Assembly (NCBI GenBank): GCA_963803775.1
Contig: CAWDNS010000007.1
Coordinates: forward strand, 1,240,001-1,304,000
Direction: 5' to 3'
Length of the DNA stretch: 64,000 nucleotides
From: JABCZH01 sp963803775
GTDB taxonomy: Bacteria; Acidobacteriota; Terriglobia; Terriglobales; Acidobacteriaceae
The notes below the pieces were generated by a model. That model was not told the origin of the DNA. It made no database searches and saw only the letters and a list, made by a program, of their open reading frames with translations. How positions within the stretch are numbered: position 1 is the first letter of the stretch; every line of letters starts with the position of its first letter. Positions 32,751-42,121 of this stretch are shown here, piece after piece. The position numbers and the translations under genes were made by a program.

Positions 32751-35700
32751 ATGGGGATCCTTGCCACGCGTCTGTCCGTCCCTCTTGCAGTAGTGCTGTT
32801 CGCCTTCGTCGTTCCTGCTTCTGCGGGACAACCACCCGTTCTCCCGCTCATCACGCAGCGCGTAGATGAGACCAAGCGAACCGTCTTGCAAGGCAATACC
32901 CATCCCTTGGCGCGTCCGCAATATGATCGTGGCGCGGCCCCGCCCAACTTGCCGATGAATCGCATGCTGCTGGTGCTCAAGCGCAGTCCTGCGCTAGAAA
33001 GTGCATTGCTTAGTCTGCTCGACGACCAGCAAGATAAAGCGTCCGCGAATTACCACAAGTGGCTCACACCGGAAAGTTTCGGCAAACAATTCGGTCCCGC
33101 CGATCAGGACATTCAGACTGTGACGGCATGGCTCCAGTCGCACGGATTCCAGATCGGTAGAGTCGCCAAAGGGAAGAACATCATCGAGTTCTCGGGTGTT
33201 GCCAGCCAGGTGCAGGAGGCGTTTCATACTTCGATTCACAAATACGTGGTGAATGGCGAGGAGCACTGGGCAAACGCCAACGACCCAGATATTCCCACCG
33301 CTTTGACCCCAGTCGTCGCTGGCGTACACACGTTACATAATTTCCTAAAGCAGCCGATGATCCACATCGCCGAGAAGAGAATTCAGGCTCAGCTCGTGAC
33401 CGGAAAAGACGGCAAACCTCACGTCACATTTCCGGGAACGCCGCCCTCGTACGCTTTGGGGCCTGCGGACTACGAAACGATCTACAACAGCGCTCCGCTT
33501 TATGATTTGCCGTCTCCCGTTAACGGTTCTGGCCAAAAAATCGCCATCGTCGCGCGCAGCGATACCAACGGCAACGATGTGGGACAATTCTTCCAGGTCT
33601 TTGGGCTTCCAGTGTTCGTTGCTGGATCCACCTTGAACGGTCCCGATCCTGGGGACCTGGGCGGCGGCGAGGAGGCGGAAGCTACTCTTGACTTAACCTG
33701 GGCAGGCGCGGTCGCACAAGGTGCGACAATAGTGCCGGTAGTTTCCGCTACCACCAATACCACCGACGGAGTTGACCTTTCCGAAGCCTACATTATCGAC
33801 AATAACTTCGGCGAGATCATGACCGAGAGCTTCGGTTCCTGCGAGGCGGACCACACCAGCACCGAAGCTCAAGGCTATGCCACCCTCGCCGAGCAAGCCG
33901 CCGCGCAGGGGATTACCTACCTTGTGGCTACTGGAGATGCCGGTGCGGAAGGCTGTGATGATCCAAACTTTGAAACCGTCGCCACCGGGCCCATATCGGT
34001 GAGTATTCTGGCCGCTACTCCATTTAACCTTGCCGTCGGCGGTACCATGTTCAACGAGGACGGACAAGATAGCAAGTATTGGAACACCACGAATGATCCC
34101 GGCGATCTTGCCTCTGCCAAGTCGTACATCCCGGAAAATGTCTGGAATGAGAGCTGCACTAAGGAACAATGCGGGGATAGCGCCAACATAGCAGCCGGCG
34201 GAGGGGGAGCCAGCTCTTTCTTTACCAAGCCGGGTTGGCAGGCCGGTGTGTCGGGTATCCCCAACGATGGTATGCGCGACGTACCCGATGTCTCGTTGAC
34301 CGCGGCCGGTCACGACCCCTACTTGCTTTGCCTCGACAATTCATGCACTCCTGATTCTCAGGGTTTTATTTTCTTTGCCGCAGTTTCCGGGACATCTGCC
34401 TCCACACCCGCTTTTGCGGGAATCATGGCGCTGGTAGACCAGCAGATGAAGGGACCGCAGGGCCAGGCGGCTTACGTGCTTTACAAGTTGGCGGCTGCTG
34501 AGAAACTGTCAAGCTGCAACGCATCTAACACCTCTGGCCTCCCCGCCAGTACCTGCATCTTCAACGACGTCACCGTCGGGAACAATGCCGTCCCGGGGGA
34601 GAAAAACTACGGAGAGCCAAGTGCGCAATACCAGAGCGGCGTGGGTTATGACCTAGCGACTGGGTTGGGCTCGGTAAACATAACCAATCTAGTGAACAAA
34701 TGGAACACTGTGACCTTTAGACCGACCACGACTACTCTAACGCTGAGCCCGACCACGATCACTCACGGCCAGCCTGTCGATGTTAGTAGTACGGTCGTTC
34801 CTAAGACTGGTACGGGAACTCCTTCCGGCGACGTCGCCTTGCTGACCAGTAATAATCAGGGGGCCGGAGCATTCACGCTCAGCGGCGGCGCGGTTTCCTC
34901 AACCATCAGCTCTCTGCCCGGTGGTGTCTATACCGTTACGGGTCGATATTCCGGAGATGGCACGTTTGCACCAAGCACCTCCGTGCCAACGTCGACGATT
35001 ACGGTGACGGCAGAGAACAGCACCACTACGCTTTCCGCACTCACGCTGAATTCGAACTTCAACTTCATCCCTTTCACTGGCGGACCTTACGGAAGCTTCG
35101 TCTATCTCCGCGCGGATGTAACGGGCCAGTCCGGAAACGGTACGCCAACCGGAAACGTCAACTTTATTGATAACATCCATAGCTTGACTCAGCTCCCGCT
35201 GAACAATCAAGGCAATGTAGCCACACCGAATTTCCTGAACAGTCCCATTGGAGGGCAGCCAACTGGGTTATTCACGCTCGCGCCCGGAGCACACTCGGTT
35301 ACCGCGATGTATGATGGCGACTCAAGCTTTAATTCCAGCACTTCGTCGCCCGTGGATTTCACGATTACACAAGCTCCCACCACCACCTCCTTTTTGAGTT
35401 CCGACCCGCAGTTGCAAGGAACATCTCTCAACGCAAGCGTGAACACGAACAGTGGGGGCAACCCGCCGACTGGTATGGTGACATTCTTTATCAACGGCAC
35501 TGCGGTGGGGAGTGCGCCCGCGGATTCTTCAACTCTAGCCGTCATTTCTCCGTCCGGCGCGCTGCAAGGCGCCAATTCAATCGCCAGCTACCTGGATGCC
35601 ACCTTGGCCAACGGATCCTACACCGTCAAGGCGGTGTATCAAGGAGACACCAACTACCTGTCGTCGACGTCGTCGTCAACAAAAATCACATTGCAAAGCG

Positions 35701-36239
35701 ATTTCTGGCTTGCTCCAGCCCCGACTGTAATAGGTATCACGGCTCCGGGATCGTCCGGGAGTTTGACTCTGACCGTCGGCTCCGAAGACGGGTATGATGG
35801 GACCATCACTTTTAGCTCGAGTTCCTGCTCGGGCTTGCCAAAAGGCGCCGCTTGCAAGTTCAGCCCCAGTTCGGTTGTCGGCGGTGGCCAGACGACGCTG
35901 ACGGTTACCACCACCGCGCCCTCGAGCGCCCTGCTCAAGCCTGGGTCCACTCCTCGGCCGGTTTTGTGGGCCACGCTGGGTGTTGGCCTCGCAGGCTTGG
36001 TCTGGCTCGGCGTCCCCGTCAAACAAAGAAGGTCGCTCAACCTGCTGGCTGTGCTGTTTTGTGCTTTGCTAATCACGGGCGTCGGCTGCGGTGGCGGAAG
36101 CAGCGGCACGAGCACTACCCCTACGCCTCCAGCCCCTCCGCCATCTACGCCTACTCCCGCCGGCAACTACACCGTAGTAGTGACAGCAGCCAGCGGATCG
36201 CTCAAGCACAGCGTCAGCTTCACACTGAGCGTGGAATAG
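32751..36239 (+). CDS. Secreted S53 (pro-kumamolisin/sedolisin) protease with Ig-like repeats
   Basis: From ATG 32751 (GGAG upstream) the protein has 1162 residues. It has a signal peptide (about 1-25), a pro-kumamolisin activation domain (about 40-190) with YHKWLTPESFGKQFGP, and the S53 domain (about 215-640). Catalytic residues are Glu310 and Asp314 (EAEATLDLTW), an oxyanion Asp in ATGDAGAEG, and Ser549 in SGTSASTPAFAG. Three or more Big_3-like repeats (VYTVTGRYSGDGTF, HSVTAMYDGDSSF, SYTVKAVYQGDTNY) follow. Near the end two hydrophobic helices flank KQRRS, and one ends in GVGCGGGSSG; a last strand segment, YTVVVTAASGS, closes the protein. S53 enzymes are acid serine-carboxyl peptidases. Upstream in-frame codons from 32592 have no signal character and were rejected. 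Confidence 0.92.
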   Translation: MGILATRLSVPLAVVLFAFVVPASAGQPPVLPLITQRVDETKRTVLQGNTHPLARPQYDRGAAPPNLPMNRMLLVLKRSPALESALLSLLDDQQDKASANYHKWLTPESFGKQFGPADQDIQTVTAWLQSHGFQIGRVAKGKNIIEFSGVASQVQEAFHTSIHKYVVNGEEHWANANDPDIPTALTPVVAGVHTLHNFLKQPMIHIAEKRIQAQLVTGKDGKPHVTFPGTPPSYALGPADYETIYNSAPLYDLPSPVNGSGQKIAIVARSDTNGNDVGQFFQVFGLPVFVAGSTLNGPDPGDLGGGEEAEATLDLTWAGAVAQGATIVPVVSATTNTTDGVDLSEAYIIDNNFGEIMTESFGSCEADHTSTEAQGYATLAEQAAAQGITYLVATGDAGAEGCDDPNFETVATGPISVSILAATPFNLAVGGTMFNEDGQDSKYWNTTNDPGDLASAKSYIPENVWNESCTKEQCGDSANIAAGGGGASSFFTKPGWQAGVSGIPNDGMRDVPDVSLTAAGHDPYLLCLDNSCTPDSQGFIFFAAVSGTSASTPAFAGIMALVDQQMKGPQGQAAYVLYKLAAAEKLSSCNASNTSGLPASTCIFNDVTVGNNAVPGEKNYGEPSAQYQSGVGYDLATGLGSVNITNLVNKWNTVTFRPTTTTLTLSPTTITHGQPVDVSSTVVPKTGTGTPSGDVALLTSNNQGAGAFTLSGGAVSSTISSLPGGVYTVTGRYSGDGTFAPSTSVPTSTITVTAENSTTTLSALTLNSNFNFIPFTGGPYGSFVYLRADVTGQSGNGTPTGNVNFIDNIHSLTQLPLNNQGNVATPNFLNSPIGGQPTGLFTLAPGAHSVTAMYDGDSSFNSSTSSPVDFTITQAPTTTSFLSSDPQLQGTSLNASVNTNSGGNPPTGMVTFFINGTAVGSAPADSSTLAVISPSGALQGANSIASYLDATLANGSYTVKAVYQGDTNYLSSTSSSTKITLQSDFWLAPAPTVIGITAPGSSGSLTLTVGSEDGYDGTITFSSSSCSGLPKGAACKFSPSSVVGGGQTTLTVTTTAPSSALLKPGSTPRPVLWATLGVGLAGLVWLGVPVKQRRSLNLLAVLFCALLITGVGCGGGSSGTSTTPTPPAPPPSTPTPAGNYTVVVTAASGSLKHSVSFTLSVE

Positions 36240-36324
36240 ATTCTTTCCGCAAAGACGGTGACTAAGCTGCCACAACAGCCTCGCCTTCAGCCGGGCCGTC
36301 CCTGCTATGTATTTCTCTTTCCTC

Positions 36325-36354
36325 TTGACACTGTTTCCCGAATGTTTATATGCT
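36325..36354 (+). promoter_or_regulatory. Predicted sigma70 promoter of the arginine operon
   Basis: A perfect -35 hexamer, TTGACA, lies at 36325-36330, followed after 18 nt by TATGCT at 36349-36354 (TATATG at 36347 with a 16-nt spacer is an alternative). Transcription would begin near 36361, inside the ARG boxes, so a bound repressor would block RNA polymerase directly. Confidence 0.6.
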
Positions 36355-36391
36355 ATGCATAGTTATTCATTCTTATGAATAACTATGCACA
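36354..36391. promoter_or_regulatory. Tandem ARG boxes (ArgR operator)
   Basis: Two 18-bp boxes fit the pattern TGAAT-N4-ATTCA with one mismatch each. Box 1 core is TGCAT-AGTT-ATTCA at 36356-36369, and box 2 core is TGAAT-AACT-ATGCA at 36376-36389. The boxes are mirror images, making a perfect 14-bp inverted repeat (36357-36370 against 36375-36388), and are separated by 2 bp. Paired ARG boxes bind one ArgR hexamer in presence of arginine. The site ends right before the argR start codon, leaving no room for a Shine-Dalgarno sequence. Confidence 0.8.
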
Positions 36392-36835
36392 ATGAATAAG
36401 ACCCTGAGGCAGCGGGCCATCCTGGAATTGTTGAAACACGGACAGGTGGCGAGCCAGGAAGACCTGCAAAAGGCCCTGCGCAAGCGGGGAATCAAGGCCG
36501 GCCAGGCCACGCTCTCACGCGACATCCGCGACCTGGGACTTAGTAAGACTCCACAGGGGTATGCGTTGTCCCCGGGCGATGGCTCCTCCTTCCCGGCATT
36601 GCCGCCGGTTTCGCGCCTGGTCCGGGAGTTTGTTCTTGAAGTACGCGTGGCGCAGAATCTGCTGGTCGCCAAAACCAGCATTGGCAGCGCCCAGCCGGTG
36701 GCCGCGGCCTTGGACGAAGAGAGCTGGCCCGAAGCTGTCGGCACTATTGCAGGAGATGACACCATTTTGATCGTTTGTCCAGACAACAAGGATGCCGGCA
36801 AGCTGGCGGCGCGCATTCGGGAGATGCTGGCGTGA
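36392..36835 (+). CDS. argR: Arginine repressor ArgR
   Basis: The 147-residue protein has the ArgR winged helix (about 1-70: RQRAILELLKHGQVASQEDL and GQATLSRDIRDLGL) and the C-terminal trimerisation/arginine-binding domain (about 80-147) with IGSAQPVAAALDEESW and the arginine-contacting GDD in TIAGDDTILIV. It senses arginine and represses biosynthesis. It is the first gene of the operon it should control, preceded by ARG boxes that run to within 1 nt of its ATG, so it is probably autorepressed. No ribosome site is visible; the argC GTG overlaps its stop. Confidence 0.95.
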   Translation: MNKTLRQRAILELLKHGQVASQEDLQKALRKRGIKAGQATLSRDIRDLGLSKTPQGYALSPGDGSSFPALPPVSRLVREFVLEVRVAQNLLVAKTSIGSAQPVAAALDEESWPEAVGTIAGDDTILIVCPDNKDAGKLAARIREMLA

Positions 36836-37881
36836 CTCCAGCGAGACTCAGGACTGCGGTGCTGGGCGCCACTGGCTATTCGGGCCTGGAATTGACGCGG
36901 CTTCTTCTGCGTCATCCTCGGCTCGATAAACCCGTGTTGCTTGGTCGCGAGAATGGTGATCAGCCGGCGGCAAATCTAGCAGATGTTTTCCCAGTACTTT
37001 CCGGGAACGGGGGTTATCCGTTGCAGCCGCTGTCGTGGGAGCGCCTGAAACAGCAGGAAGTAAAACTGCTCTTTCTGGCTACGCCGCACGAAACCTCTCG
37101 TTCGGTGGTACCGAATGCCGCGGCACAGGGGTTTCGCGTCATTGATCTTAGCGGGGCCTGGCGGCTCAAGCGTGACGAGCATCGGGCCATTTACGATTTT
37201 CACGACGCCGATCCGATCTCCGCTGCCGAACTCACGGAAAAGGCGGTTTATGGTTTGCCTGAACTGAATGCGGACCGTATCGTAGGCGCGGCGCTGGTTG
37301 CGAATCCAGGATGTTACGCGACTTCAGTGATATTGGCCGTTGCGCCTCTGTTGACAGCCGGTATCGTCGACCGGAACCGCGGAATTATTTCTGACTCAAA
37401 GTCCGGCGTCTCAGGCGCGGGCAAAGAACCGAATGCGCGTACTCATTTTGTTTCGGTAGCCGACAATCTTTCCGCCTACTCGGTGTTCGGACATCGTCAT
37501 GTGGGAGAGATTGTGGAACAGTTGAAGTTGAACGCGGGTGAATTTACCTTCGCTCCGCATCTGCTGCCTATTCCACGCGGAATTCTTTCGACGGTTTACG
37601 TCTATTTGAATCGCAGGATGATCGCCGCGGAAGTCGAGTCCTGCTTCCGTGATTTTTATGCTGGTAAGCCGTGGGTGCGAGTGTTTACCAACCCACAGCT
37701 GCCACAGATCCAGTTTTCCCTGCACACCAATTATTGCGACCTCGGATTTTGCCTGGCGGAGGATGGCCAGCGGCTGGTGCTGGTCTCCTGCGTGGACAAC
37801 CTGCTGAAGGGTGCCGCTGGGCAAGCGGTCCAAAACATGAATCTGATGTACGGCTGGAAAGAAGAAGAGGGATTGCAGTGA
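36832..37881 (+). CDS. argC: N-acetyl-gamma-glutamyl-phosphate reductase
   Basis: From GTG 36832, which overlaps the argR stop as GTGA, the protein has 349 residues. It performs the NADPH-dependent reduction of N-acetylglutamyl phosphate to the semialdehyde, step three of ornithine synthesis. The nucleotide-binding LGATGYSGLEL, the catalytic Cys161 in NPGCYATS, SDSKSGVSGAGK and the late PHLLPIPRGILST are all present. It is the long ArgC type. argB follows with another GTGA overlap. Confidence 0.96.
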   Translation: MTPARLRTAVLGATGYSGLELTRLLLRHPRLDKPVLLGRENGDQPAANLADVFPVLSGNGGYPLQPLSWERLKQQEVKLLFLATPHETSRSVVPNAAAQGFRVIDLSGAWRLKRDEHRAIYDFHDADPISAAELTEKAVYGLPELNADRIVGAALVANPGCYATSVILAVAPLLTAGIVDRNRGIISDSKSGVSGAGKEPNARTHFVSVADNLSAYSVFGHRHVGEIVEQLKLNAGEFTFAPHLLPIPRGILSTVYVYLNRRMIAAEVESCFRDFYAGKPWVRVFTNPQLPQIQFSLHTNYCDLGFCLAEDGQRLVLVSCVDNLLKGAAGQAVQNMNLMYGWKEEEGLQ

Positions 37882-38663
37882 GAATCGTAGTCAAAATTGG
37901 CGGTGCCGCACTCGAGGACAAAGCCACGTTGCGCAAGTGTGCGCAAGGGATCGCAGAACTGGCCGGAGACGGTCACCGCGTCGCTGTTGTGCATGGCGGC
38001 GGCAGCTCGCTTACGCGGACGCTCAAACTTCTCGGCAAGCAGAGTGAGTGGGTAAATGGATTGCGCATCACCGATGCCGAAACTCGCGACGTCGCTTTGA
38101 TGGTTCTGGCCGGGATCGTGAATAAAAGCCTGGTGGCGGCGATCGTGGCGGCTGGACTTCCCGCGGTCGGGCTCTGCGGCGGTGACGGCGCAGCTTTCCG
38201 CGCTCGCAAGAAACAGACGCCAGGTAGCGACCTCGGTTTCGTCGGTGAAATTTGCTTTGCAGACCCGCGATGGCTTGAGGCTATCTGGGCTGCGGGCGGC
38301 ATCCCGGTCTTGGCCTCGCTCGCCCTGGGCGCGGACGGCGAGTATTACAACATCAATGCCGACCAGATGGCCGCTGCCTGCGCCACGGCGTGCCATGCCG
38401 ACTCGCTGATTTTTCTGACGGATGTGCCGGGCGTAAGAGATGCAGCGGGTGCGGTGATTCCCTGGCTCACTACTAAAGAAGTGGGAACTCTGGTGGCCGA
38501 TGCCGTCGTTGGTGGCGGAATGCTTCCCAAGCTCGAAGCTTGCAGCCAAGCCCTGAATAAGGGTGTCGGCAGAGTACGCATTTTGCCCGCGGCGCAAGCC
38601 GAAGTTTTGTCGCAGTTCTACTTCACCAAGCTCTCCTGCGGAACGGAAGTGACATGGGCATGA
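37878..38663 (+). CDS. argB: Acetylglutamate kinase
   Basis: From GTG 37878 (overlapping the argC stop) the protein has 261 residues and phosphorylates N-acetylglutamate. Amino-acid-kinase motifs are VVKIGGAALED, VVHGGGSSLTR, GLCGGDGAAFRA, YYNINADQMAAACA, LIFLTDVPGVRDA and GGGMLPKLEACSQAL. The short N-terminus lacks the extra helix found in hexameric, arginine-inhibited kinases, so feedback inhibition by arginine is doubtful (inference). argD overlaps its end. Confidence 0.95.
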   Translation: MRIVVKIGGAALEDKATLRKCAQGIAELAGDGHRVAVVHGGGSSLTRTLKLLGKQSEWVNGLRITDAETRDVALMVLAGIVNKSLVAAIVAAGLPAVGLCGGDGAAFRARKKQTPGSDLGFVGEICFADPRWLEAIWAAGGIPVLASLALGADGEYYNINADQMAAACATACHADSLIFLTDVPGVRDAAGAVIPWLTTKEVGTLVADAVVGGGMLPKLEACSQALNKGVGRVRILPAAQAEVLSQFYFTKLSCGTEVTWA

Positions 38664-39913
38664 GCCTTGCCTCCGTCATTCGCTCCGAACAGAAACTGCT
38701 GTTGCCGACCTACGATCGCCACAAGATTTTGTTTGAACGCGGGCGCGGCGTGTATCTCTGGGACTCACGCGGCCGCCGCTACCTCGATTTTCTGAGTGGA
38801 ATCGGAGTGAACGCGCTCGGTCACGGGCATCCTGACATCCAAGCGACCTTGAAGCGCCAAGCCGGTCGTTTGATTCACACGTCGAATCTATTTTTCCACG
38901 AATATCAGGCCGAGCTTGCCGAGCGGCTAACAAGGCTTTCAGGCCTCGACCGGGCTTTCTTCTGCAACAGCGGAACCGAAGCATGGGAAGGAGCACTCAA
39001 GCTCGCCCGCTCTTATGCGCGGGTGCAGAACAGTAATGGTCACAAGCCGAGATGGCGGATTCTCGCGCTCGACAATTCATTTCACGGACGGACCTTCGGT
39101 TCGCTGGCCACCACGGGTCAGGCTAAGTATCGCGATCCGTTCGCGCCTCTGTTGCCCGGAGTGAGCTTCGTCAAATTCGATGACACCGAAGATCTGCAGC
39201 GGCACTTTGATGGCAGCGTTTGCGCCGTGTGTTTGGAGACGATTCAGGGCGAGGGAGGAATTCGTCCCATCAGTCAGGAATTTCTGCAACTAGCGCGCAA
39301 GCTGACCAAGAGCAGCGGCGCGCTGCTAATACTGGATGAAATCCAGTCCGGGCTCGGCCGCGCCGGCCATCACTTCGCCTATCAACACTACGGAATTCAG
39401 CCTGACATAGTGACTGTTGCAAAGCCTCTCGCGGCCGGCCTCCCACTGGGAGCAATTCTCACCACGAACCGCGTTGCCACCGCCATGCACCCGGGTATGC
39501 ATGGAACTACTTTCGGGGGTGGCCCCCTCGCCTGTGCCGTGGCAATCCAATTCCTGAGATTGATGGAAAAGCTCCTGCCTCATGTCCGCAGAACCGGCGA
39601 ATATTTCTTGACACAACTTAAAGAGTTGAAAGCCCGGCACGCCACCATCCGCGAGGTTCGCGGGATGGGACTCATGCTTGGCGTAGAACTAAACTCAGCC
39701 GATACCGCTAAGCAAGTTGTGAATCAGCTCATGGAGCACGGAATCCTGATCAACCGCACCAACGAAGCCGTGCTGCGATTTCTGCCGCCTTACATCATCG
39801 AGAAGAAACATATTGACCAAATGATTCTGCGGCTGGATGCAGCTCTTTCTTCCACTAGCCCAATCACGACCGGTCGTCAAGCTCACAAGTCCATGGCAAG
39901 GAGTCAACGTTGA
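38654..39913 (+). CDS. argD: Acetylornithine aminotransferase
   Basis: The 419-residue class III PLP aminotransferase converts N-acetylglutamate semialdehyde to N-acetylornithine. The segments YLDFLSGIGVNALGHGHP, FFCNSGTEAWEGALKLAR, NSFHGRTFGSLATTG, ETIQGEGGIRP, LLILDEIQSGLGR and the PLP lysine in TVAKPLAAG are present. Start is ATG 38654, or ATG 38660 which would give an ATGA overlap with argB. The reading frame ends TTGA, overlapping the TTG start of argF. Confidence 0.94.
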   Translation: MGMSLASVIRSEQKLLLPTYDRHKILFERGRGVYLWDSRGRRYLDFLSGIGVNALGHGHPDIQATLKRQAGRLIHTSNLFFHEYQAELAERLTRLSGLDRAFFCNSGTEAWEGALKLARSYARVQNSNGHKPRWRILALDNSFHGRTFGSLATTGQAKYRDPFAPLLPGVSFVKFDDTEDLQRHFDGSVCAVCLETIQGEGGIRPISQEFLQLARKLTKSSGALLILDEIQSGLGRAGHHFAYQHYGIQPDIVTVAKPLAAGLPLGAILTTNRVATAMHPGMHGTTFGGGPLACAVAIQFLRLMEKLLPHVRRTGEYFLTQLKELKARHATIREVRGMGLMLGVELNSADTAKQVVNQLMEHGILINRTNEAVLRFLPPYIIEKKHIDQMILRLDAALSSTSPITTGRQAHKSMARSQR

Positions 39914-40923
39914 ATAGTCAGATACTGAACACAAAACCAGCCGCCACGCCGCGGCCACCCAAGGCATTCTGGTGTCCCGACCTGGTCTCGACCCGCGACT
40001 TTGGCCCGGACGGGGTCGAAGCCGTATTGCATCTCGCAGGAATTATGAAGTCACGTCCTGCCGATTTTCGCAAGGCGCTTGCCGGCAAACAGGTCGTAAT
40101 GTTTTTTGAAAAGCCCTCTCTGCGAACCCGCCTAACCTTCGAAACCGGAATGGGGAGCATGGGCGGCAACGCATACTTCGTCGACCAGACTCATGGCCGC
40201 ATCGATGCACGCGAGAAATTGAGCGACATCGCTCATAACCTTGAACGCTGGGTGGATGGCATCATACTGCGCACCTTCGCCCAGGAAACCATTGCAGGCA
40301 TGGCCAAATACGCGTCCGTGCCCGTGATTAATGCGTTGAGCGATCTTGAGCATCCCTGCCAGGCGATGGCTGACTACTTCACGCTCCAGAACCAGTTTGG
40401 CGATCTCAGGAATCTGCGCCTTGCGTATGTTGGCGATGGCAATAACGTCGCTCACTCGCTGTTGCTCACCGCGGCGTGTCTGGGATCAAATATCCGCGTT
40501 GCTACACCGAAGGGTTATGAGCCCAACGCTAGAATTGTCAGCGATGCTCGAATGCTTGCCAGGAAGACTGGGGCGGTGATCGAAATTCTTTCCGATCCAT
40601 ACGAAGCCGTCGCAGGTGTTGATGCGGTTTACACCGACGCATGGGCAAGCATGGGCCAGGAACACGAAGCCGAGAAGCGGGCACAAATTTTCCCGCCTTA
40701 TCAGTTGAACCAGGCGTTGGCCGCGGCAGCTGCGCCCCATGCCGTGTTTATGCACTGCCTGCCCGCCCGGCGCGGCGAGGAAATCACCGACGAGGTCATC
40801 GACTCGGAGCGGTCAGTGGTTTTCGATCAGGCAGAAAACCGCCTGCACGTCCAGAAAGCAATTCTATATTTACTGCTCGGCAGCGGAGATCTAAGTCTGC
40901 CAGCGAGGAGCGCCCATGCGTGA
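39910..40923 (+). CDS. argF: Ornithine carbamoyltransferase
   Basis: The 337-residue enzyme makes citrulline from ornithine and carbamoyl phosphate. The phosphate-binding loop reads FEKPSLRTRLTFE (Leu where many OTCs have Thr), with HPCQAMAD, the ornithine-binding DAWASMGQE and HCLPARRGEE following; these fit ornithine rather than N-acetylornithine carbamoyltransferases. The start is a TTG overlapping the argD stop. A 20-residue N-terminal tail (KPAATPRPPKAF) is longer than usual. argG overlaps its end by 8 nt. Confidence 0.93.
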   Translation: MNSQILNTKPAATPRPPKAFWCPDLVSTRDFGPDGVEAVLHLAGIMKSRPADFRKALAGKQVVMFFEKPSLRTRLTFETGMGSMGGNAYFVDQTHGRIDAREKLSDIAHNLERWVDGIILRTFAQETIAGMAKYASVPVINALSDLEHPCQAMADYFTLQNQFGDLRNLRLAYVGDGNNVAHSLLLTAACLGSNIRVATPKGYEPNARIVSDARMLARKTGAVIEILSDPYEAVAGVDAVYTDAWASMGQEHEAEKRAQIFPPYQLNQALAAAAAPHAVFMHCLPARRGEEITDEVIDSERSVVFDQAENRLHVQKAILYLLLGSGDLSLPARSAHA

Positions 40924-42121
40924 GAAAATTGTGCTGGCTTATTCCGGAGGTCTCGATACCTCAATCATCATTCCGTGGTTGAAGGAAAACTACGACTATG
41001 ACGTGATCGCCATGGTGGGCGACGTCGGGCAGGGCGATGACATCGAAGCAGTCGTAAAAAAGGCCTATGCCACCGGCGCAAGCAATGTGTTAGTGGAAGA
41101 CTTGCGCGAAGAGTTCCTCACCGGATACGTCTTCCCCGCTCTGAAAGCCGGCGCCGTGTATGAACACAAATATCTTTTGGGCACATCGCTCGCACGTCCG
41201 GTGATCGCCAAGCACCAGGTTGAGGTCGCCTTGCGCGAAGGGGCAACCGCGGTTGCCCATGGCTGCACTGGAAAGGGCAATGACCAGGTGCGCTTCGAGA
41301 TGGCCTACCAGGCGCTGGCTCCAGAGCTGAAAGTGATTGCGCCGTGGCGCGAATGGTCACTGAAATCTCGCGAAGACTGTCTCGACTATGCCGAACAGCA
41401 CGGAATCACGGTCGAAGCCAGCCGCCAGAAGATTCACAGCCGCGACCGAAATCTCTGGCACGTCAGTCACGAAGGCGGCGAACTGGAAGACGCCGCCAAT
41501 GCGCCCTTGCCCAGTACTTGGCAGTGGACTCGCTCGCCGAAGGACGCTCCAGATCAGCCAGAGCAAGTGAAGATTGGCTTCGAGCGGGGAATTCCGGTTT
41601 CCGCAAACAATGCAGCACTCGACCCAGTGTCACTGGTCGAGATGCTCAATGAAATCGGAGCCCGCAACGCGATCGGACGCGTGGATCTGGTCGAAAATCG
41701 CTTCGTCGGAATCAAGTCGCGCGGCTGCTATGAAACCCCTGGAGGCACTTTGCTTATCAACGCCCATCGCGAACTTGAGGCACTGTGCCTGGAGCGTGAC
41801 GTAGTGCACTTCAAACAACACATCGCGCTCAAGTATGCGGAGCTCACCTATTTCGGTTTGTGGTTTACGCCCCTGCGCGAAGCGCTCGATGCCTTCGTCG
41901 AAACTACGCAACGGGATATGACTGGAACCGTGACGCTCTCCTTATACAAGGGCAACGTGTCGGTTGAAAGCCGGCATTCGGACTACTCGCTGTATCGCAC
42001 CGATCTGTCCTCTTTCACCATGGGCGACAGTTACGACCAGAAAGATGCTGCTGGCTTCATTCGTATCCTGGGACTTCCAGCCCGTTCGCGAGCGCGAGCG
42101 CGCGTAGAGGTAACAAAATGA
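40916..42121 (+). CDS. argG: Argininosuccinate synthase
   Basis: The 401-residue enzyme joins citrulline and aspartate using ATP. The N-type ATP pyrophosphatase loop LAYSGGLDTSIIIPWL is at the N-terminus. AHGCTGKGNDQVRFE, SRDRNLWHVSHEGG and KSRGCYETPGGTLL follow in the usual order. Length matches the family. It overlaps argF by 8 nt and argH by 4 nt (ATGA). Confidence 0.97.
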   Translation: MREKIVLAYSGGLDTSIIIPWLKENYDYDVIAMVGDVGQGDDIEAVVKKAYATGASNVLVEDLREEFLTGYVFPALKAGAVYEHKYLLGTSLARPVIAKHQVEVALREGATAVAHGCTGKGNDQVRFEMAYQALAPELKVIAPWREWSLKSREDCLDYAEQHGITVEASRQKIHSRDRNLWHVSHEGGELEDAANAPLPSTWQWTRSPKDAPDQPEQVKIGFERGIPVSANNAALDPVSLVEMLNEIGARNAIGRVDLVENRFVGIKSRGCYETPGGTLLINAHRELEALCLERDVVHFKQHIALKYAELTYFGLWFTPLREALDAFVETTQRDMTGTVTLSLYKGNVSVESRHSDYSLYRTDLSSFTMGDSYDQKDAAGFIRILGLPARSRARARVEVTK

